Shown here: piece after piece, positions 16,296 to 24,803 of the stretch
Numbering within the stretch: position 1 is the first letter of the stretch
Layout: each line of letters starts with the position of its first letter
Assembly: GCA_938015525.1 (NCBI GenBank)
Contig: CALLPC010000031.1
Span: 1-33,673, forward strand
Length of the DNA stretch: 33,673 bases
Direction: 5' to 3'
From: an uncultured Dehalococcoidia bacterium
GTDB lineage: Bacteria > Chloroflexota > Dehalococcoidia > Tepidiformales > Tepidiformaceae
Translations under genes and position numbers: made by a program
Notes under the pieces: model-generated
Database searches by the model: none
What the model saw: the letters and a program-made list of their open reading frames with translations, nothing else
What the model was told of the DNA's origin: nothing

Positions 16296-16323
16296 GATGG
16301 CCCGGCACCTTCGCCGGGCCATC
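16296..16323 (+). terminator. 11-bp hairpin (GATGGCCCGGC type), copy 2, between rpsU and yqeY
   Basis: GATGGCCCGGC, loop ACCTTC, GCCGGGCCATC: a perfect 11-bp stem 27 nt after the rpsU stop and 19 nt before the yqeY ATG. There is no T-tract. It could attenuate read-through, keeping S21 in excess over YqeY. Confidence 0.55.
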
Positions 16324-16342
16324 CCGTTCCGGAGCAGCCCTC

Positions 16343-16843
16343 ATGCCCACCCTCCGCGACCGCATCCAGGCCGACCTGGCCGACGCCATGCGCAGCCGCG
16401 ACGAAACCCGCAAGTCCACCCTGCGCATGCTGCTCTCCGCCATCAAAAACGCCGAGATTCGCACGCCGCCCCCCGGCGCCAGCGACGAAGAGCTCGCCCG
16501 CATGGCCGGGCTCCCGCCCCTCGTCCTCGATGACGCCGCCGTCCTCGCCCTCATCCAGAAGCAGATCAAGCAGCGTCGCGAAAGCATCGAACAGTTCCAG
16601 AAGGCCGGCCGCCAGGACCTCGTCGAAAAGGAATCCGCCGAGGTCGCCGTCCTCGAAACCTACCTCCCGCAGCAGGCCGGCCGCGACGAGATCGAAGCCG
16701 CCGCCCGCCGCGTCATCACCGAGACCGGCGCCAGCTCCCCGCGCGACCTCGGCAGGGTCATGCCCATCCTCACCAGGGAGTTCGCCGGCCGGGCCGACGG
16801 CCGCACCATCAACGAGATCGTCCGCAGCCTCCTCTCCGGCTGA
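16343..16843 (+). CDS. yqeY: GatB/YqeY domain-containing protein
   Basis: 166 aa. It matches the YqeY family: LRDRIQADLADAMRSRDETRKSTLRMLLSAIKNAEI at the N-terminus, QIKQRRESIEQFQKAGRQDLVEKESAEVAVLETYLP in the middle and DLGRVMPILTREFAGRADGRTINEIVRSLL at the end. The fold is that of the tail domain of amidotransferase subunit GatB, which binds tRNA; the role of the free-standing protein is not established. The ATG at 16343 has GGAGCAG at 16331-16337. An insertion around residues 35-55 (TPPPGASDEELARMAGLPPL) is longer than usual. The HAD gene begins 11 nt later and is probably co-transcribed. Confidence 0.9.
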   Translation: MPTLRDRIQADLADAMRSRDETRKSTLRMLLSAIKNAEIRTPPPGASDEELARMAGLPPLVLDDAAVLALIQKQIKQRRESIEQFQKAGRQDLVEKESAEVAVLETYLPQQAGRDEIEAAARRVITETGASSPRDLGRVMPILTREFAGRADGRTINEIVRSLLSG

Positions 16844-16854
16844 GGCACCCCGCC

Positions 16855-17571
16855 ATGGCCATCCGCGGTGTCCTCTTCGATTGGGACGGCACCATCGCCC
16901 GCGGGGGCGGCGAACGGGTCCCCGCCGCCTGCGTCGCCGTCGCCGCCTACGCCGCGCGCGAACTCGGCGTCGAAGCCAGCCCGGCCGACCTCGAACGCGC
17001 ACTCGATGCCGTTGTCTCCCATCGCCCGGCCGACCCGGCCCCCGAAATCCGCGCCATCCTCGGCCAGGCCTTCACCTGGCTCGGCTGGCCCGCCTCAGCC
17101 GGCGACGTCGAAGCCGCCGCCCGCCTCTTCTTCGAAGCCGCCTGCCGCGGACAGGAGGTGTACGACGATGCCCGCGCCATCCTCGCCTCACTGAAGTACC
17201 GGGGATACCGCCTCGGCGTCGTCGCCAACTCCATCTTCCCCGCCGACAGCTGGCACCCGCTCGTCAACAGCCTCGGCCTCGCCGGTTACATCGAAACCTT
17301 CGTCACCTCCGCCGATATCGGCCTCGCCAAGCCCAGCCCCTCCCCATTCCGCCGGGCACTCGCCGAGCTCCGTCTTCAACCCCACGAAGCCATCTTCGTC
17401 GGCGATACCCCGGCCACCGACATCGCTGGCGCCCGCGCCGCCGGCCTTCGCGCTGTGCTCCTCGACCGCCGCGGCCGCCAGCGCGAAGCGGCCGGCTACC
17501 TCGTCATCCACCGCCTCAGCGCGCTTGCCGACCTCCTCGGCGAAGGCCTCTCCCCCCGGTACGGATTCTGA
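16855..17571 (+). CDS. HAD-superfamily hydrolase
   Basis: A 238-aa haloacid-dehalogenase-like phosphatase. Motif I is FDWDGTIA (nucleophile Asp9, general acid Asp11), motif II the Ser in VVANSI, motif III the Lys in GLAKPSP, and motif IV GDTPATDIAGARAAG with its paired Asp. The helical cap lies between motif I and about residue 95, so it is a subclass I enzyme. It is likely a small-molecule phosphatase acting in the cytoplasm; the substrate is unknown. It lies 11 nt downstream of yqeY without its own promoter, so the two are probably one unit. Confidence 0.88.
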   Translation: MAIRGVLFDWDGTIARGGGERVPAACVAVAAYAARELGVEASPADLERALDAVVSHRPADPAPEIRAILGQAFTWLGWPASAGDVEAAARLFFEAACRGQEVYDDARAILASLKYRGYRLGVVANSIFPADSWHPLVNSLGLAGYIETFVTSADIGLAKPSPSPFRRALAELRLQPHEAIFVGDTPATDIAGARAAGLRAVLLDRRGRQREAAGYLVIHRLSALADLLGEGLSPRYGF

Positions 17572-17599
17572 CCTCGCCGGGCCGTGCATCGCGCTCTGG

Positions 17600-17605
17600 T
17601 ATCCT
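17600..17605 (+). promoter_or_regulatory. -10 box TATCCT before the PgpH-like gene
   Basis: TATCCT ends 12 nt before the ATG at 17618, so the leader would be about 5 nt, too short for a Shine-Dalgarno sequence. No strong -35 hexamer is visible. Confidence 0.4.
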
Positions 17606-17617
17606 GACAGCACCGCC

Positions 17618-19795
17618 ATGCTCCGCCCGCCCTCCCCCGCCGTCACCCGCATCTCCGCCGCCGCCTTCGGCCTCATCCTCGCCGCCGGCGCCGTCCTCCT
17701 CGTCGCCCCCATCGGCGGGCTCCGCGCCGAATTGGCCGAGGGCGACTACGCCCCCCGCACCTTCGAAGCCGCCCACGACGCCCAGTTCGTCTCCGAGGCC
17801 CTCACGGAGGCCGCCCGTGAGCAGGCCGCCGCCGCCGTCCAGGACGTTCCCCTTCCGCCCGACCCCGCCCTCACCGACGCCCGCGTCGCTGCCCTCCAGC
17901 GCTACCTCGCGAGCGTCCGCAGCATCGTCGCCCGGCCCGACCTCTCCACCCAGCAGAAGGCCGACCAGCTGGCTGCCCTCGATGCCCCCGGCCCCGTGGG
18001 CAGCACCACCCGCCTCTACCTCATCTCCCTCGATGCCGCCGGGCTCGCCCTGTTCGAATCGCGCGCCGCCGACCTCCTCCGCGCCCTGATGAGCAGCCCC
18101 ATCGGTCGCGGCGCCACCCAGGACGAGCAGCAGCGCGACATCGCTGCCGCCGTCGAACAGCTCATCGCCCAGCGCGGCACCGCCTCCGAAGCCGAGCGCG
18201 CCGCCCTCGCCACCCTCCTCCGCGCCTTCGCCGCCTCCAACTTCCGCATCGATGCCGCCGCCACCGAACGCGCCCGCCAGCAGGCCCGCGACGCCGTCAC
18301 CCCCGTGGTCCGCACCATTACCGCCGGCCAGGTCATCGTCACCGAAGGCCAGCGCATCACCTCCCAGGAGATCGAAGCCCTCCGCGCCACCGGCACCCTC
18401 CGCGCCGGGCTCGACCCCTACACCTTCGGGGGCGCGGCCCTCATCGCCGCCGGGTTCGGCCTCCTCCTCGGGCTGTACGCCTACCTCCTGCAGCCCTTCG
18501 AAAGCCCCGCCAACCGCCGCCTCACCGCCGCAGCCCTCACCATCCTCGCCGTCCTCATCGGCGCCCGGGCCGCCTTCCCCGTCCTCACCCCCGATGCCGA
18601 GCGGACGTTCCTGCTCCACGCCATGCCCGTCTCCACCGCCGCTATCGTCGTCGGCTCCTTTGCCCGCCTCTCCTTCGCCGCCGTGGTCGCCGCCGCCGTC
18701 GCCATCTTCGCAGCCTTCATCGGCGGCAGTTTTCCCCAGGTGGCCGGTTCCACCTACATCGGGCCCCTCCAGTCGCTCGAATACGCCATGGTCGCCGCGG
18801 TCGGCGGCCTCGCCGGCGCAGCCGCCATCAACCGCGCCGAGCGCATCAGCCGTTACGCCCTCGCCGGCGTCGCCACGGGCCTCGCCACTGGCGGCGCCAT
18901 GGCCTCCTTCTGGCTCTTCCAAATGCCCCGCGCCAACATCGACCTCGCCTGGATCGGCCTCGCCGCCGGTATCCACGGCGCGGCCAGCGCCGTCCTCGGC
19001 CTCGGCCTCTTCGCCCTCCTCGCCTTCGCCCTCGGCATCACCTCCCGCATCCAGCTCCTCGAACTCGCACAGCCGGAGCATCCCCTCCTGCGCCGCCTCC
19101 AGGAAGAAGCCCCGGGCACCTACCACCACAGCATGCTCGTCGGCTCGCTCGCCGAGCGCGCCGCCATCGCCATCGGAGCCGACCCCCTCCTCGCCCGCGT
19201 CGGCGCCTACTACCACGACATCGGCAAGCTCGCCATGCCCCGCTACTACATCGAAAACATGCTCGAAGAAGGCAGCCCCAACCCCCACGAGGGCCTGCCC
19301 CCCGAAGAGAGCGCCCGCATCATCCGCGCCCACGTCACCAACGGCCTCGAACTCGCCCGCAAACACCGCCTGCCCGATGTCGTCCGCGACTTCATCCCCC
19401 AGCACCACGGCACCCGCCTCGTCAGCTACTTCTACCGCATCGCCGTACGCGACGGCCGCCAGCCCGACCCCGCCGATTTCCGCTACGACGGCCCCCGTCC
19501 CCAGAGCCGCGAAGCCGCCATCGTCATGCTCGCCGACTCCTGCGAAGCGGTCATCCGCGCCGGCGACCACGACCCGGCCGCCATCGACCGCTCCGTCGAT
19601 GCCGTCATCGCCGAGCGCCTCGCCGAGGGCCAGTTCGACGAATGCGACATCACCATGCGCGACCTCCAGGCCATCGCCCGCACCTTCAAGGCCACCTTCC
19701 GCGCCGTCTACCACCCGCGCGTCCGCTACCCCCAGCCCACCCCCGAGGAGCTCGCCTCCGTCGCCCGCGGCGAGACCCCCGTCCGCAGCCCCTGA
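17618..19795 (+). CDS. PgpH-like 7TM HD-domain phosphodiesterase (probable c-di-AMP hydrolase)
   Basis: 725 aa. An N-terminal TM segment (about 12-33) is followed by an extracytoplasmic HDED-type domain (about 35-265), a block of seven TM helices (about 270-475) and a cytoplasmic HD domain. HD motif residues are His503/His504 in TYHHSMLVG, His533-Asp534 in YYHDIGKL, His596/His597 in IPQHHGT, and an Asp in MLADSCEAV. This order is that of PgpH, which cleaves cyclic di-AMP to pApA and affects osmotic and wall homeostasis. The linker just before the HD domain (ELAQPEHPLLRRLQEEAPGTYHHS) is typical of the family. The ATG at 17618 is 12 nt downstream of TATCCT (17600-17605), giving a very short leader. 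Confidence 0.92.
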   Translation: MLRPPSPAVTRISAAAFGLILAAGAVLLVAPIGGLRAELAEGDYAPRTFEAAHDAQFVSEALTEAAREQAAAAVQDVPLPPDPALTDARVAALQRYLASVRSIVARPDLSTQQKADQLAALDAPGPVGSTTRLYLISLDAAGLALFESRAADLLRALMSSPIGRGATQDEQQRDIAAAVEQLIAQRGTASEAERAALATLLRAFAASNFRIDAAATERARQQARDAVTPVVRTITAGQVIVTEGQRITSQEIEALRATGTLRAGLDPYTFGGAALIAAGFGLLLGLYAYLLQPFESPANRRLTAAALTILAVLIGARAAFPVLTPDAERTFLLHAMPVSTAAIVVGSFARLSFAAVVAAAVAIFAAFIGGSFPQVAGSTYIGPLQSLEYAMVAAVGGLAGAAAINRAERISRYALAGVATGLATGGAMASFWLFQMPRANIDLAWIGLAAGIHGAASAVLGLGLFALLAFALGITSRIQLLELAQPEHPLLRRLQEEAPGTYHHSMLVGSLAERAAIAIGADPLLARVGAYYHDIGKLAMPRYYIENMLEEGSPNPHEGLPPEESARIIRAHVTNGLELARKHRLPDVVRDFIPQHHGTRLVSYFYRIAVRDGRQPDPADFRYDGPRPQSREAAIVMLADSCEAVIRAGDHDPAAIDRSVDAVIAERLAEGQFDECDITMRDLQAIARTFKATFRAVYHPRVRYPQPTPEELASVARGETPVRSP

Positions 19796-19809
19796 CCCGG
19801 CCCCGCCCG

Positions 19810-19840
19810 TTCGACACACCGCCGCGCTGCACCGCACAAT
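19810..19840 (+). promoter_or_regulatory. promoter of leaderless purQ
   Basis: TTCGACA (19810-19816), an 18-nt spacer and CACAAT (19835-19840), then CACCCC and the ATG. It nearly duplicates the promoter at 9740-9769, including the flanks CACCGCC after the -35 and CACCCC after the -10. Confidence 0.65.
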
Positions 19841-19846
19841 CACCCC

Positions 19847-20548
19847 ATGCGCTTCGCCATCGTCCGCTTCCCCGGCACCTGGAGCGACCGCGACACCTAC
19901 CACGTCCTCCACGACGTCCTCGGCCAGGAGGCCGAAATCCTCTGGCACCGCGAAACCGACCTCGCCCGCTTCGATGCGGTCGTCCTCCCCGGCGGCTTCT
20001 CCTACGGCGATTACCTCCGCTGCGGCGCCATCGCCCGCTTCTCCCCCATCATGGAGGCGGTCACCGCCTTCGCCGAGGCCGGTAAGCCCGTCATCGGCAT
20101 CTGCAACGGCTTCCAGGTCCTCTGCGAGAGCCACCTCCTCCCTGGCGCACTCGTCCGCAACGCCAGCCTCCAGTTCCGCTGCGAATGGGTCCACCTCCGC
20201 CGCGAGGGCGGTCCCAGCCCGTGGGTCGATGCCATCCCCCAGGGCACCGTCCTCCGCATCCCCATCAGCCACGGGGAAGGCAACTACTACGCCGACCCCG
20301 AAACCCTCGACCGCCTCGAAGCCGCCGGCCGGGTCGTCTTCCGCTACTGCGACCCCGACGGCAACGTCACCCCCGAAGCCAACCCCAACGGCTCGGCCCG
20401 CAACATCGCCGGCATCATCAACGCCCGCGGCAACGTCCTCGGCCTGATGCCCCACCCCGAGCGCGCCGGCGAGCAGCTCGTCGGCGGAACCGACGGCAAC
20501 CGCATCTGGGAGTCACTCATCCAGTCCGCCCTCGCGGCCGTCCGCTAG
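19847..20548 (+). CDS. purQ: phosphoribosylformylglycinamidine synthase, glutaminase subunit
   Basis: PurQ releases ammonia from glutamine for the FGAR-to-FGAM step of purine synthesis. The 233-aa class I glutaminase has [17 protein letters not shown] (47-63), the nucleophile Cys86 in GICNGFQVL, and the His203/Glu205 pair in MPHPERA. The N-terminal motif usually reads PGSNCDRD; here it is PGTWSDRD. It works with PurL, encoded about 800 nt downstream, and PurS; no purS gene is visible in the window. The ATG at 19847 is set by a leaderless promoter. A DUF4389 membrane-protein gene with its own promoter lies between purQ and purL. Confidence 0.96.
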   Translation: MRFAIVRFPGTWSDRDTYHVLHDVLGQEAEILWHRETDLARFDAVVLPGGFSYGDYLRCGAIARFSPIMEAVTAFAEAGKPVIGICNGFQVLCESHLLPGALVRNASLQFRCEWVHLRREGGPSPWVDAIPQGTVLRIPISHGEGNYYADPETLDRLEAAGRVVFRYCDPDGNVTPEANPNGSARNIAGIINARGNVLGLMPHPERAGEQLVGGTDGNRIWESLIQSALAAVR

Positions 20549-20581
20549 ACCGTCGCCAATCATCCCCTCGTCAACCAAATC

Positions 20582-20610
20582 TTTACACGACAACATTCCG
20601 CGCGCAGAAT
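20582..20610 (+). promoter_or_regulatory. promoter of the DUF4389 gene
   Basis: TTTACA (20582-20587), a 17-nt spacer and CAGAAT (20605-20610), within an unusually AT-rich patch. Transcription should start near 20617. The leader of about 59 nt contains AGGAG at 20664-20668, seven nt before the ATG. Confidence 0.55.
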
Positions 20611-20675
20611 CCGCGCCGCGGACCATCCCGTTCGCCGGTGCGGGCCCACAGGGCCGGCCGTTCAGGAGTACCCGC

Positions 20676-21263
20676 ATGTCCGTCGCGACAGCACCTGGCT
20701 ATCCCTTCGGGCTGGAGGTCGACCCGGCAGCTCCCCAAAACCGCCTCGGCATCCTCTTCCGTCCCATCCTCGTCATCCCCCAGGCCATCATCGTCAACAT
20801 CCTCGCCAACCTCGTCCAGATTCTCGTCTTCTTCGCCTGGGTCGTCATCATCATCACCGGTCGGCTCCCCTCCGGATTCGGCTCCCTCATCCTCGGCGTC
20901 CTCCACTGGGAAGTCCGCGTCTGGAGCTACCAGTTCCTCCTCACCGGCAAGTACCCGCCGTTCGCCTTCGGTGAGGACACCAGCTACCCCATCCGGGTCA
21001 CCGGTCAGCCGCAGCTCGAACGGCGCAACCGCCTCTCCGTCCTCTTCCGCATCATCCTCGTCATCCCCCACGTCATCGTCGTGGCAGTCCTCGCCATCAT
21101 CGCGTTCGTCGTCCTCATCATCGCCTGGGTCGCCGGCATCTTCGCCGGCCGAATCCCCGCCTTCGCCCACTCCTACCTCGCCGGCTTCAGCCGCTGGTAC
21201 TGGCGGGTCGGGGCCTACCTCTATCTCCTTACCGACGACTACCCGCCCTTCAGCCTGAACTAA
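20676..21263 (+). CDS. DUF4389-family membrane protein with two tandem units
   Basis: 195 aa, made of two similar halves. The first has PAAPQNRLGILFRPILVIPQ (about 18-37) with a TM stretch to about 62; the second has PQLERRNRLSVLFRIILVIPH (about 111-131) with TM to about 156. Each half ends with a conserved aromatic turn: YQFLLTGKYPPFAF and YLYLLTDDYPPFSL. The R-x-x-x-L-F-R-x-I-L-x-I-P-H/Q motif followed by a hydrophobic pair of helices is the DUF4389 pattern. The function of the family is unknown. It has its own promoter and a good AGGAG site, unlike its leaderless neighbours purQ and purL, so it need not be part of purine synthesis. Confidence 0.85.
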   Translation: MSVATAPGYPFGLEVDPAAPQNRLGILFRPILVIPQAIIVNILANLVQILVFFAWVVIIITGRLPSGFGSLILGVLHWEVRVWSYQFLLTGKYPPFAFGEDTSYPIRVTGQPQLERRNRLSVLFRIILVIPHVIVVAVLAIIAFVVLIIAWVAGIFAGRIPAFAHSYLAGFSRWYWRVGAYLYLLTDDYPPFSLN

Positions 21264-21329
21264 TCCCGCCCCCGCCCCGCCACTCCAGGGATACGCGCCC
21301 GGGTCCTCTCCCGTAGGCCCGGGCGCGCG

Positions 21330-21335
21330 TACCAT
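21330..21335 (+). promoter_or_regulatory. -10 box TACCAT of leaderless purL
   Basis: TACCAT is followed by ACCCCC (6 nt) and the ATG at 21342. No convincing -35 hexamer is visible 17 nt upstream. Confidence 0.5.
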
Positions 21336-21341
21336 ACCCCC

Positions 21342-23570
21342 ATGCCCGTCGACCAGGCCGCCCTCGATGCCGTCGCCCTCTCCCGCGATGAATACGACCT
21401 CCTCGTCCAGCGGCTCGGCCGCGAACCGAACGACGTCGAACTCGGCATGTTCGGCTCCCTCTGGAGCGAACACTGCGGCTACAAAAACAGCAAGCCCCTC
21501 CTCCGCCTCCTCCCCTCCACCGGCCCGCGCATCCTCACCAAAGTCGGCGCCGAAAACGCCGGCGCCATCGATATCGGCGACGGCCGCTGCGTCGTCATGA
21601 AAATCGAATCCCACAACCACCCCTCCGCCATCGAGCCGTACCAGGGCGCCGCCACCGGCGTCGGCGGCATCGTCCGCGACATCTTCGCCATGGGCGCCTA
21701 CCCCGTCGCCATCCTCGATTCCCTCCGCTTCGGCCCCCTCGAAAATCCCCAGGACCGTTACCTCTTCCACGGCGTCGTCGCCGGTATCGGCGGCTACGGC
21801 AACTGCCTCGGCATCCCCACCGTCGGCGGCGAACTCTTCTTCGCCCCCGCCTACGCCGGCACCCCCCTCGTCAACGCCATGTGCGTCGGCATCGCCGAGG
21901 TCGATAAGCTCCTCAGCGCCCGGGCCCAGGGCGAAGGCAACGTCCTCCTCCTCGTCGGCGCCGATACCGGCCGCGACGGCATCCACGGCGCCAGCGGCCT
22001 CGCCTCTCGCACCGACCCCGAAGCCCGCTTCGAAGAGATGCGCCCCGCCGTCCAGGTCGGCAACCCCTTCCTCGAAAAGCTCCTCATGGAAGCCTGCTAC
22101 GAGCTCGCCTCCCAGCACCGCGACTGGGTCGTCGGCCTCCAGGACCTCGGCGCTGCCGGCCTCACCTCCTCCGTCGTCGAATGCTGTGCCAAGGGCGGCG
22201 CCGGCGCCATCCTCGACCTCGAACACGTCCCGCGCCGCGAACAGGGCATGACCCCGTACGAAGTCATGCTCTCCGAAAGCCAGGAGCGCATGCTCGTCAT
22301 CGCCAAAAAAGAACACGTCGCGGAGGTCACCGCCCTCTTCCAGCGCTGGGAGCTCCACTGTGCCGCCATCGGCGTCGTCACGGCCGGCCGCGAAGTCGTC
22401 GTCCGCGAACACGGCGTCGAAGTCGCGCGCGTCCCCGTCGATATCGCTACCGACCCGCCCCAGTACCGCCGCGAAGGCGTCCGCCCCGCCGAGCTCGCGG
22501 AGCTGAACGCCTTCGACCCCGCCACCCTGCCCGACCTCGCACCTTCGGAAGCCGCCGCCGCCCTCCTCCGGATGCTCGCCCGCCCCAACGTCGCCTCCCG
22601 GCGCGGCGTCTTCCGCCAGTACGACCACCAGGTCCTCGGCAACACCGTCGTCCCCCCCGGCGGCGATGCCGCCGTCCTCCGCGTCCCCGGCACCAGCCGC
22701 GGCATCGCCGTCGCCACCGACTGCAACGCGCGGCTCGTCTACCTCGACCCCTACACCGGCGGCGCCATCGCCGTCGCTGAAGCCGCCCGCAATGTCGTCT
22801 GCACCGGCGCCGCCCCCGTCGCCGTCACCGACTGTCTCAACTTCGGCAACCCGGAGCGCCCGGACGTCTACTACACCCTCGAACAGGCCATCCGCGGCAT
22901 CGCCGACGCCTGCCTCCAGCTGGCAACCCCCGTCGTCAGCGGCAACGTCAGCCTCTACAACGAAGCCGGCGGCCGCCCCGTCTACCCCACCCCCATCATC
23001 GGCATGCTCGGCCTCCTCGAGGACGTCACCCACCACCTCCGCGCCGGGTTCGAAGGCCCGGATTGCCAGGTCGTCCTCCTCGGCGCCGGCCTCGAACAGC
23101 CCGCCTCCACCCTCGGCGGCTCCGAGTACCTCGACGCCGAGCACGGCCTCGTCGCCGGCATGCCCTCGATCGACCTCGCGCTCGAGCAGCGCCTCCACCA
23201 GCTCATCCTCCGTGCCCACGCCGAGGGCCTCCTCCTCAGCGCCCACGACTGCTCCGAAGGCGGCCTCGCCGTCGCCCTCGCCGAGGCGTGCATCCTCGGC
23301 GGCTGGGGCCTCGATGCCGCGTGCGACCTCCCCGGCCGCCTCGATGCCGCCCTCTTCGGCGAAGCCCAGTCCCGCATTGTCGTCACCATCGCCGCCGACG
23401 GCTTCCGGCAGGGAGGCGGCCTCGCCCGCCTGCGCGACCTCGGCGAAGAGCTCGGCGTCCCGGTCACCCCCCTCGGCCGCACCACCCGCGAGCCCCGCTT
23501 CCGCTTCGGGCCCATCGACCTCCCGGTCGGAGAACTCCGCCGCGCCTACGAAGCCCTCCTCGAGGCCTGA
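21342..23570 (+). CDS. purL: phosphoribosylformylglycinamidine synthase, synthetase subunit
   Basis: The ATP-dependent FGAM synthetase of purine synthesis, 742 aa, the size of the small PurL that needs separate PurQ and PurS. Landmarks are GMFGSLWSEHCGYKNSKPLL near residue 35, IESHNHPSAIEPYQGAATGVGG near 90, QDLGAAGLTSSVVE near 267, the second-half nucleotide site around PGGDAAVLRVPGT, TDCLNFGNPERPDVYYTL, SGNVSLYNE, and the C-terminal LSAHDCSEGGLAVALAE. It is leaderless by the TACCAT box. It is intact and full length. Confidence 0.97.
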   Translation: MPVDQAALDAVALSRDEYDLLVQRLGREPNDVELGMFGSLWSEHCGYKNSKPLLRLLPSTGPRILTKVGAENAGAIDIGDGRCVVMKIESHNHPSAIEPYQGAATGVGGIVRDIFAMGAYPVAILDSLRFGPLENPQDRYLFHGVVAGIGGYGNCLGIPTVGGELFFAPAYAGTPLVNAMCVGIAEVDKLLSARAQGEGNVLLLVGADTGRDGIHGASGLASRTDPEARFEEMRPAVQVGNPFLEKLLMEACYELASQHRDWVVGLQDLGAAGLTSSVVECCAKGGAGAILDLEHVPRREQGMTPYEVMLSESQERMLVIAKKEHVAEVTALFQRWELHCAAIGVVTAGREVVVREHGVEVARVPVDIATDPPQYRREGVRPAELAELNAFDPATLPDLAPSEAAAALLRMLARPNVASRRGVFRQYDHQVLGNTVVPPGGDAAVLRVPGTSRGIAVATDCNARLVYLDPYTGGAIAVAEAARNVVCTGAAPVAVTDCLNFGNPERPDVYYTLEQAIRGIADACLQLATPVVSGNVSLYNEAGGRPVYPTPIIGMLGLLEDVTHHLRAGFEGPDCQVVLLGAGLEQPASTLGGSEYLDAEHGLVAGMPSIDLALEQRLHQLILRAHAEGLLLSAHDCSEGGLAVALAEACILGGWGLDAACDLPGRLDAALFGEAQSRIVVTIAADGFRQGGGLARLRDLGEELGVPVTPLGRTTREPRFRFGPIDLPVGELRRAYEALLEA

Positions 23571-23594
23571 CGCTCCCGTTCCCCCCCGTTCCGC

Positions 23595-23600
23595 TATGCT
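23595..23600 (+). promoter_or_regulatory. -10 box TATGCT of the leaderless site-2 protease gene
   Basis: TATGCT is followed by AACGCC (6 nt) and the ATG at 23607. It lies in the 36-nt gap after purL. Confidence 0.5.
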
Positions 23601-23606
23601 AACGCC

Positions 23607-24779
23607 ATGTTCGGGGGCTCCTTTCGCATCGCCCGCCTCTTCGGCATCGACATCGAAATCCACCCATCGTGGCTCCTCATCATCGCCTTCCTCTCCTACT
23701 CCCTTTCCGTGGGCCTCTTCCCCGCGCGCTATGAAGATTGGAGCGCCGGCACCGCCTGGGCCGTCGGCACGGCATCCGCCTTCCTCCTCTTCTTCACCGT
23801 CCTCCTCCACGAGCTCGCCCACGCCCTCGTCGCGAAGCGCCGCGGCCTCCCCGTCCCCCGCATCACCCTCTTCATCTTTGGCGGGGTCTCCCACCTCGGC
23901 CGGCAGCCCTCCTCCGCCGGCGAGGAGTTCCAGATTGCCGCGGCAGGCCCTGCCACCAGCTTCGTCATCGCCGCCCTCACCGGTGCAGCCGGCCTCCTCC
24001 TCGGCTCGCTGAACGAACAGCTCGAAGCCATCCTCTTCTATCTCGCCGCCGTCAACGCCCTCCTCGGCGTCTTCAACATGCTCCCCGGCTTCCCCCTCGA
24101 CGGCGGCCGCGTCCTCCGCGCCATCGCCTGGAAGCGCTCCGGCAGCTTCCGGAAGGCCACCCGGACGGCCGCCGGCGTCGGCGAACTCTTCGGCTACGGC
24201 CTCCTGGGCATCGGGTTCTTCATCCTCCTCGGCGGCTTCCTCCTCGATGGCCTCTGGCTCATGTTCATCGGCTGGTTCCTCCTCGGCGCCGCCCGCAGCG
24301 AAGCCTCCAGCCTCCAGCTCGAAGGCGTCCTCCGGCGGCTCACCGCCCGCGACGTCATGCGCACCGATTTCCCCACCGTCGTCCCTGGCCTCCCCCTCGC
24401 CGCCGTCGTCGACGAGTACATGGTCGGCCACGGCGAACGCGCCGTGATGGTCGCGAATGGCGGCGCCGTCCTCGGCATCCTCACCGTCAGCGATGTCCGC
24501 CGCGTCCCCCGGGCCGAGTGGCCCTACACCCCCGCCCAGTCCGTCATGACCCCGCGCGAGCGCGTCGTCACCGTCGAAGCCGCCACCCCCGCCGTCGAGG
24601 TCCTCACCCTCCTCGGCGAGAAAGCGCTCAACCAGGTCCCCGTCCTCGACGACGGCCGCATGGTCGGCCTCGTCACCCGGCGCGAACTCCTCGAGCGGCT
24701 CCAGCTCGCCGAAAGCCTCGGCGAGAACAACCCCGCCATCGACGAAGAACGCCCGCGAACCCCGACCGCCGTCCCCTGA
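23607..24779 (+). CDS. site-2 protease family (M50) membrane metalloprotease with tandem CBS domains
   Basis: 390 aa. The membrane part has the zinc motif HELAH (His68, Glu69, His72) in an early helix and the third ligand Asp165 in NMLPGFPLDGGRVL. ITLFIFGGVSHLGRQP between them is typical of the CBS-containing subgroup. About six TM helices cover residues 20-230. The C-terminal part (about 240-365) holds two CBS motifs: TARDVMRTDFPTVVPGLPL ... LGILTVSDVRRV, and PAQSVMTPRERVVTV ... MVGLVTRRELL; together they form a Bateman module that binds adenine nucleotides. The enzyme should cut membrane-spanning substrates such as anti-sigma factors, gated by ligand at the CBS pair; the substrate is unknown. 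Confidence 0.93.
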   Translation: MFGGSFRIARLFGIDIEIHPSWLLIIAFLSYSLSVGLFPARYEDWSAGTAWAVGTASAFLLFFTVLLHELAHALVAKRRGLPVPRITLFIFGGVSHLGRQPSSAGEEFQIAAAGPATSFVIAALTGAAGLLLGSLNEQLEAILFYLAAVNALLGVFNMLPGFPLDGGRVLRAIAWKRSGSFRKATRTAAGVGELFGYGLLGIGFFILLGGFLLDGLWLMFIGWFLLGAARSEASSLQLEGVLRRLTARDVMRTDFPTVVPGLPLAAVVDEYMVGHGERAVMVANGGAVLGILTVSDVRRVPRAEWPYTPAQSVMTPRERVVTVEAATPAVEVLTLLGEKALNQVPVLDDGRMVGLVTRRELLERLQLAESLGENNPAIDEERPRTPTAVP

Positions 24780-24803
24780 ACCGCCCGGCCCGCCCCCCGA
24801 CCG

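Noticed and set aside
19796..19846. A possible purine riboswitch or PurR site before purQ.
   Set aside because: The promoter places the transcription start at the ATG, so there is no leader for a riboswitch. No operator-like palindrome is visible in the 51-nt gap.
20583..24431. A 1282-codon open frame on the minus strand opposite the DUF4389, purL and protease genes, and a 979-codon one at 17516-20455.
   Set aside because: They are mirror images of well-recognised plus-strand genes. Their Glu/Gly/Ala/Val/Asp-rich composition comes from GC-rich third positions, and no protein motif appears in them.
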